The notes below the pieces were generated by a model. That model was not told the origin of the DNA. It searched no databases and worked only from the letters and a program-made list of their open reading frames with translations. A DNA stretch of 64,000 nt from Symbiodinium natans (taxonomy: Eukaryota > Sar > Dinophyceae > Suessiales > Symbiodiniaceae): the NCBI GenBank assembly GCA_905221605.1, contig CAJNDS010002703.1, forward strand, positions 241,001 to 305,000. The letters are read 5' to 3'. This document shows, one piece after another, positions 31,995-40,000 of the stretch. Positions within the stretch are counted from its first letter, which is position 1; every line of letters begins with the position of its first letter. A program made the translations under genes and the position numbers.

Positions 31995-32249
31995 GTTTGG
32001 TGGTTTCACAGGTCTGGAAACTTTTCTTTTGACTTGTTTTCATTTAGGATTTGGTTTGGTGTGTGAGGATCGTTGTTTGCAGGGTGTAGGGCAGGCTCTA
32101 GGCTTAGGGGTTTAGGGTTTAGAGGTTTTGGGGTCGGGAGAACGTCTACCTGGCGCTCACTCCGAAGCCCTCAAAGCCCTCAACTCTTCCGCACTCATCC
32201 GAAACCCCCTCGCACCTTGAAAGCCCACAGACCCTTAAACCCTGAAACC

Positions 32250-32910
32250 CTTTAAGCCCTAAAGCCCTCAACCCTAAACCCTGAAGCCCTGAAACCCAAA
32301 CCGAGTAAACCCTAAGCCCCAAGCCCTATACCCTAAACCCCAAACCCTAAAAGCACCCTCTAATGCCCTCTAAAACCCTGTAAACGCTATAAACCCCCCT
32401 AAACCCCCTAAACCCCCCTAAACCCCCTAAATCCCCTAACCCGCCTAAACCCCGCTAAACCCCCTATAGTCTATATAAACACCCAAAACCCTAAACCCCA
32501 AACCCTAAACCCTAAACCCTAAACCCTAAACCGCCAAAACCCTAAACCCTAAACCCCAAACCCTAAACCCTAAACCCTAAACCCCAAAAGCCCTTAAGCC
32601 CTTCAAACCCTAAGAAGACCATGCGGCAGGGCGCCGGCGTGGCTCCTCAGAGAGGCAGCCGGTTTGGGGGCTTTTTCTAGGGGCTCTTGTAGGGGTTTAA
32701 GGTTTAGGGTTTGGGGTTTAGTGTTTAGGGTTTGGGGTTCAGGGTTTGGGGTTCAGGGTTTGGGGTTTAGGGTTTGGGGTTTAGGGTTTGGGGTTTGGGG
32801 TTTAGGGGTTTAGGGTTTGGGGTTAGGGTTAAGGGGTTTAGGGTTGGGGTTTAGGGTTGGGGTTTAGGGTTTAGGATTTAGGGTCGGGGTTTCGGGGGCC
32901 ATTGGAGAGA
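32250..32910. repeat. C-orientation then G-orientation telomeric tracts
   Basis: CCCTAAA with (CCCCCTAAA)n at 32,395-32,460, then TTTAGGG/TTTGGGG dimers from 32,700. A short coding-like island (MRQGAGVAPQRGS) lies at about 32,621-32,661. Confidence 0.8.
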
Positions 32911-32915
32911 GTTAG

Positions 32916-32978
32916 CGGCTCTCGGTGCTTCAAAAACTTTCGGGTTTGGCTCACGGGGCTGTCGGAAGGGGCTTTTAG
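32916..32978 (+). CDS. candidate terminal exon
   Basis: After GAGAGAGTTAG the frame RLSVLQKLSGLAHGAVGRGF ends at TAG, which is part of a TTTAGGG unit. Confidence 0.35.
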   Translation, partial: RLSVLQKLSGLAHGAVGRGF

Positions 32979-33234
32979 GGTTTAGGGTTTAGGGTTTCGG
33001 GCTGAGGGTTTAGACTCAGGGGCTTCAGAGGCTTTAGGACTTTAGGGTTTTTCGGGGCAGGGGTGTTCGGGGTTGGGGGGTTTAGGGTTTAGTGTTTAGG
33101 GTTTCGGGCTCAGGGGCTTGCGGGTTTTAAGGGATTTTCCTGGGGCTTGGTTTTGGGGTTGACATGTTTATGTTTTTCAATTTTGTTGGCCTAAACCCTA
33201 AACCCTAAATCCTAATGTTAGAGTCCCTTTAATT

Positions 33235-33680
33235 ACCCCCCCCCCCCCAATCTTGTTTTGGTCCCCGGGGTTTGGAGGGGTGGAAAAAATGCGGGGTGTC
33301 AATTATGAGGATTCTGGGGGTCTGGGGTCTGGGGGTCGGGGGGGGTCAGCTGTCAGGGTCTGCTTTGCTTTGTCTTGAAGGCTTCTGCTTGCTCTCTGCA
33401 GCTCCTTTTGCTCTGCCGACTGAGCTTTGGAGCTCTTTCAAGCCAGCTCAGCTGAAAAGTCTTCTCTGCAATGGAACTCTTAAGCCATTTTCAGTAAAAT
33501 TTTCAATTCCTGGCCGGAAAAATTTTACAAATACCACCCCATTATTATTATCACGGGACCCCCCTATATAGACTTGTTTACATACATCGGCCCGAAAACC
33601 TCCCGTATTGGAAAGTAGTCTTCGGCTGGGGCCCTCTGGCCCGGCGAATATTGACTATTACCACTCTAATTAAAAAAGCG
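33235..33680. other. unique region with a weak ORF
   Basis: Starts with a C run. An open frame ending LSRDPPI (33,571) may include an exon after TTGCTCTCTGCAG (APFALPTELWSSFKPAQLKS), but borders are unclear. Confidence 0.35.
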
Positions 33681-33961
33681 ACTCTCACATTAGACCCTAA
33701 ACCCTAAACCCTAAACCCTAAACCCTAAACCCTAAACCCCAAACCCTAAACCCCATCTTCTGTGTTTGGGGTCATTTTAGAGGTGGGGGACTTGAAGCGC
33801 TGGGTTGGGCTGAGCCTTTCAGGAGACCGGCCAAGGATTTATCACTCCAAACGCTAGGGTGCAGGGTTTGGGGTTTAGGGTGTAGGGTTTAGGGGTTTAG
33901 TTAGGGGTTTAGTTAGGGGTTTAGGGGTTTGGGGTTTCGGGCTGTAGCCCTTGCCTGACAC

Positions 33962-34035
33962 CCAAAAGGCTGAGAAAATGAGAAGCGCCACGGCCAGCAT
34001 GGCAGCAAGCACGACATAGAGCCTTTGGTCATAGC
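33962..34035 (-). CDS. candidate minus-strand exon encoding a transmembrane helix
   Basis: On the minus strand the acceptor is the TTTAG of a telomere unit. The frame YDQRLYVVLAAMLAVALLIF continues SAFW and meets a GTGTCAGG donor. The hydrophobic helix with flanking charges is very protein-like, and the plus strand is not. Confidence 0.5.
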
Positions 34036-34160
34036 CTAAACCCTAAACCCTAAACCCTAAACCCTAAACCCTAAACCCTAAACCCTAAACCCTAAACCCT
34101 AAACCCTAAACCCTAAACCCTAAACCCCAAACCCTAGACCCTAAACCCTAAACCCTGAAC
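34026..34160. repeat. (CCCTAAA)n array
   Basis: About eighteen copies immediately next to the minus-strand exon. Confidence 0.95.
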
Positions 34161-34365
34161 CCTCAAAAGTAATCCCGTGCGCAAGGGTTGTCAAGGGGCT
34201 GCTCATGGATCAGGGCCCATGCGTCTAAGGGTAGTTGCATTGTCTCTCAAGCACCTAGTCCCTCAGTATGTAAGGGGTAAGCAAGGCTTCCACAATAAGG
34301 GCCCTTGTATCTACCCCAAACCCTAGAACAACAACCCTAAACCCCAAACCTAACCCCAACCCTAG

Positions 34366-35036
34366 ACTCAAAATCCCAACCTTTGCGCAAGATTTCGTTT
34401 CAAGTTCGTTGTGAAGCCCCGGACCTGTGTAGAGCGATGGAGCAGATCAGCCTTAGGGTCAATGACCTTACAGAGTTTGAGCGTCACACGGAGTACAACT
34501 CGAAATCTGTGAGAGACGTGACCCTTTCGTTGGACGCCAACTTTGTGAAAGCCATAAGGGAGCTGAATTTGAAAGGTGGTGAAAGCGTGGCGTGGTTGAT
34601 GTTTCATGTCACCACCGCCTTTTACCCCACGAAGTTCTTCGTCATCAAGGGCATCGATGTTCAACACTTCCACACCGTCCGCGACCTCTTCACCACGAGC
34701 GCCCTTGCCATTACAGTAGAACCGGCCGAGCTGTCCGATTTCGTGCCAGGGTTCAGAAATGGTCTCACAGGCTTCCGCTACCCTCCCTCCGTCTTGCGCC
34801 GGGCTTTGGTGCTCTACATCCTGGAGTGCGACGAGGAGGGCGACCTGGCGAAGTCTGGGCTGCTAAAGGACGGCTCGGTTGAAGATTACGCTCGGTGGGC
34901 CGTCTGTGACGGGGACGGGCGCCCTGCACAAGGTCCTCTGACTGTCGAGGCCTACGCCAGGCAGTTCCTCAAGAACTGCAGGGAGCAGCTCAAGCGCCCT
35001 TCCATGGGCGTGAAGCCCAGGGTTGGAGGCAGCTAG
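34366..35036 (+). CDS. terminal exon, unknown protein (at least 220 aa)
   Basis: A long open frame from the acceptor CAACCCTAG to TAG. It has no suitable ATG before residue 25, so upstream exons are expected. Mixed alpha/beta composition: VRCEAPDLCRAMEQISLRVN, a strand LDANFVKAIRELNLKG, FHVTTAFYPTKFFVIKGIDV, then a Pro-containing helix (PPSVLRRALVLYILE), an acidic segment and a basic C-terminus (EQLKRPSMGVKPRVGGS). No catalytic motif or membrane segment is seen, and the family is not recognised. C-orientation telomeric DNA lies upstream and TTTAGGG downstream. Confidence 0.65.
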
Positions 35037-35110
35037 GCTTGCGGACGTGCCGTGATGATGGGGTTCAGAGTTTCGGGTTTCGGGTTTAGGGTTTAGGGTT
35101 CAGGGTTTAG

Positions 35111-35225
35111 GGTTTGGGATACCGAGCTTTCCGACGTCCCGGTATGGATAAACAGTGTCCTGCCGCACTTTGAATTTAGCAATGCTGTTTCCGCGCTGAA
35201 CACGCCCCAGTCCACAGTGCCATAA
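35111..35225 (+). CDS. candidate terminal exon, unknown
   Basis: It opens directly at a telomere-unit acceptor (GGTTTAG|G). The frame VWDTELSDVPVWINSVLPHF continues EFSNAVSALNTPQSTVP to TAA. Good complexity; minus-strand frames here are taken as shadows. Confidence 0.55.
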
Positions 35226-35438
35226 GAGCCTGCTGCACGTGCAAAAATGCAGAAGACCGCCGCGCATGTAGTTGCACGTGTTCCCATCAGTTGCAGGTCC
35301 CAACCGTTCCAGCACTAGCTAGTCGCAAGTCTGTTGACCCAAGAGGGAAAGTACCCTTGACCTGTGCATACCCGAACCCTAAACCCCAAACCCCAAACCC
35401 TAAACCCTAAACCCCAAACCCAGTACCTCCAAGCCTAG

Positions 35439-35501
35439 AGTTGTGTTTCATCGCGCTCACCCTGAGAGCCAGAACAGGTCAAGAGTTGATTGCGATTTGG
35501 G
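35439..35501 (+). CDS. candidate internal exon
   Basis: After CCAAGCCTAG the frame LCFIALTLRARTGQELIAIW is open. The donor is TGGG|GTTTAGGG. Confidence 0.45.
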
Positions 35502-35642
35502 GTTTAGGGTTTAGGGTTTAGGGTTTAGGGTTTAGGGTTTAGGGCTTTGGGGCTTTGGGTATTGGGATCCAGTCAGATGCTTTCTGCTTCAGGGGTTTAG
35601 GATTCACTCATCAGGGCTGAGGGTCCCTACATGCCACAACAC

Positions 35643-35905
35643 CAAAACCCTAAACCCTAAACCCTAAACCCTAAACTCTAAACCCTAAACCCTAAACCCT
35701 AAACCCTAAACCCTAAACCCTAAACCCTAAACCCTAAACCCTAAACCCTAAACCCTAAACCCTAAACCCTAAACCCTAAACCCTAAACCTAAACCCTAAA
35801 CCCTAAACCCTAAACCCTAAACCCTAAACCCTAAACCCTAAACCCTAAACCCTAAACCTAAACCCTAGACCCTGAACCCTAAACCCTAAACCCTAAACCC
35901 TAAGC
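35643..35905. repeat. (CCCTAAA)n array, about 36 copies
   Basis: Nearly perfect; two units lack one base (CCTAAA). Confidence 0.95.
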
Positions 35906-35914
35906 CCCGGAGAG

Positions 35915-35981
35915 GTCGAACCCCTTTGATCGACGTCCGCTGGTGGAGCGAGTCAAGGCGCTCTTTAGCTCAGGATTCAAG
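35915..35981 (+). CDS. candidate internal exon
   Basis: After CCGGAGAG the frame SNPFDRRPLVERVKALFSSG, then FK, is followed by donor AAG|GTTGGG. Both flanks are C-orientation. Confidence 0.45.
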
Positions 35982-36039
35982 GTTGGGGCACCAGGCTGCG
36001 CTCCCTACCCCCTGAACCCTGAACCCTATTGCTTCGATA

Positions 36040-36480
36040 CGCCCAGGGCTTGAAGCTTCCAGGGCTGAATCTCAAGTTCCTAAGGCTAGGAACCCGAAAT
36101 TCGGGGTACCATATGATGTCCCTATTATGAGGAAATCTTTCTATTTTGGGGGTCTATATTCGGGGTCCCTTCTTATCGTAAGCCCCCGTATTGTAGTAAG
36201 GGTACCCCCCTTTTTGGGGGTTGGTCACTTTCGAAGGGAGCCTTGAACGCACAAGAGGGAAACCGTGCACCACGGGCTACCAAGGAGCGGGGGGGGGGCT
36301 GAGCCCGAACCCTGTTGGAAGGCTCCGGGCTTTTAGGGAAGTTCTTGGGGCTACGGAACCCCCCCCTGGCCCCTGTCACATTTGGGGGGTTTACGAGAAC
36401 GGGGGCCCCCGAAAATAAATCCACAATATTAGGATCGCCCCATAATAAGGCCCCAATAAGGTACGCAGCGCTTCTTGGGG
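36040..36480. other. unique region, no gene called
   Basis: Contains short inverted GGGGG/CCCCC elements and ATAAGG/CCTTAT motifs, also seen at 3,830 and 53,340. It may be an eroded transposon. Confidence 0.35.
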
Positions 36481-36569
36481 CGCCGCCTCCGGCTTTGCGG
36501 GGAGAGCATTAGGTTTAGGGTTCAGGGTTCAGGGTTTAGGGTTTAGGGTTTAGGGTTAAGGGTGTAAGA

Positions 36570-36737
36570 ATGAAGACTGGTTCCGAGGGCCATTCCTACG
36601 AAAGTTCTGCCGTCTTGGCGTTCAGGGTTCGGGGTCTCGGGTTTGAACTTAGGACGTTTCTTGTTGGCTCCAAAACCAGGTTGTGTGTTCATGCAGTGTA
36701 TTTTGAGACTATGGGTACCCTAAACCCTCAACGCTAA
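36570..36737 (+). CDS. small ORF, possibly containing an exon
   Basis: ATG frame MKTGSEGHSYESSAVLAFR... of 55 codons. The first 19 residues before a GTTCGGGG donor are the most credible; the rest drifts into repeat translation. Confidence 0.3.
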   Translation: MKTGSEGHSYESSAVLAFRVRGLGFELRTFLVGSKTRLCVHAVYFETMGTLNPQR

Positions 36738-37014
36738 ACCCTAAACCTTCTAAACCCTAAGCCCTACACCCTCAACACTCTAAACAGCTTGATCCGCAAA
36801 CCCCAAACCCCGAACTCCGAAGCCCAATTTCCTGATCTCGACCCCCCCAAGCCCCAAACCCTAAACTTTGGGTTTAACAGAAGCTTCAACCCTTGGGCGG
36901 CCCTAAGCCCTAAACCCTAAACCCTAAACCCTAAACCCCAAACCCCAAACCCTAAACCCTAAACCCTAAACCCTAAACCCCAAACCCTAAACCCTAAACC
37001 CTACACACTTCAAG

Positions 37015-37085
37015 ATCATTTTAACCTGCGCGGCTCTCTTTGTAAGGGCGGCGTGAAGCTCTTCGTGGGCCGACTCCCAGTTGAG
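37015..37085 (+). CDS. RRM gene exon a (RNP2)
   Basis: Acceptor CACTTCAAG after CCCTAAA; frame HFNLRGSLCKGGVKLFVGRL, then PVE. Donor GAG|GTGCGG. Confidence 0.75.
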
Positions 37086-40000
37086 GTGCGGGGGCTCAGG
37101 GTCGTAGGGGTTTGGGGGGTTTAGGGTTTAGGGTTTAGGGTGTAGCAGTGGTCAGCTGTACGCAATTGTGTGAAGACATGCCCACCCCAAGACCACCCAA
37201 ACACTACTCACTGCGAACCAAACCGGGGCCAGCCCAAACCAAGCCGAAGCCATTAAAAATTCACACGTGACACATGTTTGGGGGATGCCGCAGTCATGGT
37301 GGCAGAGGATACCCCCCCCCTCAGGCTGTTGCGTAGGGGACGGTCTGAACCGAAAGGCCCTCTCATGAAATTCCGGGCCGTGAAAGGTTTCCGACTGTTG
37401 AGGAGTGCCAAGGTCGCTTGAAAGGTAACTCCCTTGCAAAAGGAGCCGAGAACGTTTTTTACAGGTGAAGGAGCGGGGTCGTGAGGTTTTGCGCAGGGGA
37501 CGGTCTGGGCCGAAGGGCCCTATCATAGAAAAATTCAGGGCGTGAGCTGGTCTAGTTTTCGATAAATTCGGGAACGGGTGTCGCGAGGTTTTGCGCAGGG
37601 GACGGTCTGCGCCCAAGCGCCATCTCATAGAAAAATTTGCAGGGCTTTGCCTTTTGAGTTGGCTTTCAATTCGTGGTCTGTTCTTAGCTCCCAACCCCAC
37701 GGTCAAGGGCCAGCCAGGGCCAGGGCCCCAGGGCCAGGGTTTCAGGGCCAGGGCCCCAGGGCCAGGCCAGGCGGCCAGGGCCCAGGGCCAGGGCCAGGGC
37801 CAGCAGGGTGAGGGCCAGGACGTCCAGGGCCAGGGCCAGGGCCCAGGGCCAGGGCCAGGGCCAGGAGCCAGGGCGATCAGGGCCAGAGGCAGGAAATTGA
37901 AAAAGGATCCCCCCCCTCAATTTTAGGGTAATACAATATCTATTGTGACTGAGCTAGGCGACTCTAGCTTGGCGACCCTTTCAGGCTTGTGCCTGCAGGC
38001 CCGATCAGCCTAGATCGGGCCTGCGTGGTCTCGCTGAGCGCTCAACTGCGCCCACTCACCTCTAGAATGAGAGGGGTGGTGGGCGGGTTTAGGGCCTGTT
38101 TAGGGTTTAGGGTTAGGGTCTTAGGGGTTTTAGGAGTTTAGGGGCTTGGGGTTTAGGGTTGTTTTAGGCGGGGTTTTGGGGTTTGGGGTCCAGGGGTTTG
38201 GCGGTTTAGTAATCTCGGGTCTAGGGGGTTTAGGGTTGTTTTTGGGGTTTAGGGTTCGGGGTTTTGGGGTTTGGGGTTTAAGGGGTTGGGGTTGAAGTTG
38301 TTTCAGGGGTTTAGGGTTTGGGGTTTTGGGGTTTGGGGTTTAGGGTTGGGGTTCAGGGTTAAGGGCTTTAGGCTTCAGGGTTTTAGGTTTTCGAGGTTTA
38401 GGGCTTTAAGGCTGTTTAGGGTTGTTTATAGCTCAGGGTTTCGGTTAGGGATTTGGTGCCACTGAGGGATCAGGGGGGGTTTGGGTCGTTTAGGGTCACC
38501 TCCTCCTCAAAACTTGGGTCCTTGTAGGGGGGCTTCTGGTCATCATACACCCTGAACCCTAAAGCCTATAAACCCGAAACCAAAACCCTCAAGCCTATAA
38601 ACCCTAAACCAAAAACCCTCAAGTCTATAAACCTTAAACCCTGAAGCCTATACACCCTAAACCCGAAACCCTAAGCCGATTTTCAAGTACCCCAGAATGA
38701 GAGATTACCAGCCAGACGACCAACGACCTCCTCTCGCGCGCGTTTGAAGAGTATGGCGAGGTCTTGGAGGCCGGTTCAGGGTTGAGGGTTAGGATTCAGG
38801 GGTTTAGGGTTTAGGGCAGGGTCTAGGGTTTAGGGTTTAGGGTTCAGGGTTTGGGGTTCAAGGTCAAGGGTCAAGAGGCCCAAACTCCTAACCCCAAGCC
38901 CTAGAACCTGTCACCTTAGAGCCCTGAAACCCTACAGCCCCAAACCCGAGCCCTTAACCTCGACACCCTCAGCGCCCAACCCTAAGCCCCAAACCCTGAA
39001 CCCTAAACCCAAAACCCCAAACCCCAAACCCCAAACCCTAGACCCTAAACCCTAAACCCTCTCAGCCCCAATCCCCGAACTCTGCAGCTCTGGGCAGGTC
39101 TTCCTCATCGACGGCCGCGGTGCCTCGGGCGCACGCTGCGCCTTCGTCCGCCTCAGCCGCCTGGAGGCCCGGGTTCTCTCCGGAGACCAATTTGGTCCGT
39201 TCAGGGTTTAGGGTTTAGGGTTTAGGGTTTAGGGTTTAGGGTTTAGGGTTTAGGGTTTAGGGTTTAGGGTTTAGGGTTTAGGGTTCAGGGTTTAGGGTTT
39301 AGGGTTTAGGGTTTCAGGTTCAGGGTTTGGGGTTTAGGGTTCAGGGTTTAGGGTTTGGGGTTTAGGGTTTGGGGTTGAGGTAGGCCCTTTGGGATATGTC
39401 ACATGTTCCCTTCTTGGGTTCAAGGAGGTCATACATATTCAGGAAGATCTGCAGTGGGTTTAAGGGGCCAAGGGTTTAGGGTTCAGTCTTATTTTGTGAG
39501 TCTGTCCGACATTGGTGACGGAAGCGGAGGAGGAGCAGCAGAGGAGGAGGAGGAGGAGGAGGAGGAGGGGGGGAGGAGGAGGAGGGGGCCTATGGAGGCG
39601 ACTTGCCTATGATGGCTGGACGGCTGCGCTGAGCAAGGCTTTTTCAGAGGGAAAGGAGCGCTGTAATCCCAAACATCCTCAAACTCCCCGAACCCCAAGC
39701 TCCCAAAAGTGCTAAGGGCTCCCCTAAACTCCTAAACCCGACAAACCCTTCAACAACCCTACAAATCTGAAACCTTAGGCCCCAATTCCTAAACCTCTGG
39801 GTTTAAGCCATTTAATTCAGAGAAACCCCCAGTTTGGCGACCTCTTGCCCACTGCGCCAGCGTGCACACCAGACGTTTTCCCCATGTTCAGAAGACAGTC
39901 GGCAGCGCATGGCAGCCCTAAAAATGAAACCCTAGGCCCCAAGGCCTAAGCCCTAAACCATAAACCCATGAACCCCAATCCCTAAACCCTAAACCCTAAA

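Noticed and set aside
37578-37926. Collagen-like Gly-Pro-Gln ORFs
   Set aside because: Low-complexity CCAGGG repeat inside RRM intron a, open in several frames and on both strands.
39489-39715. Poly-Glu, poly-Arg and poly-Ser ORFs
   Set aside because: GGA trinucleotide repeat within RRM intron c.
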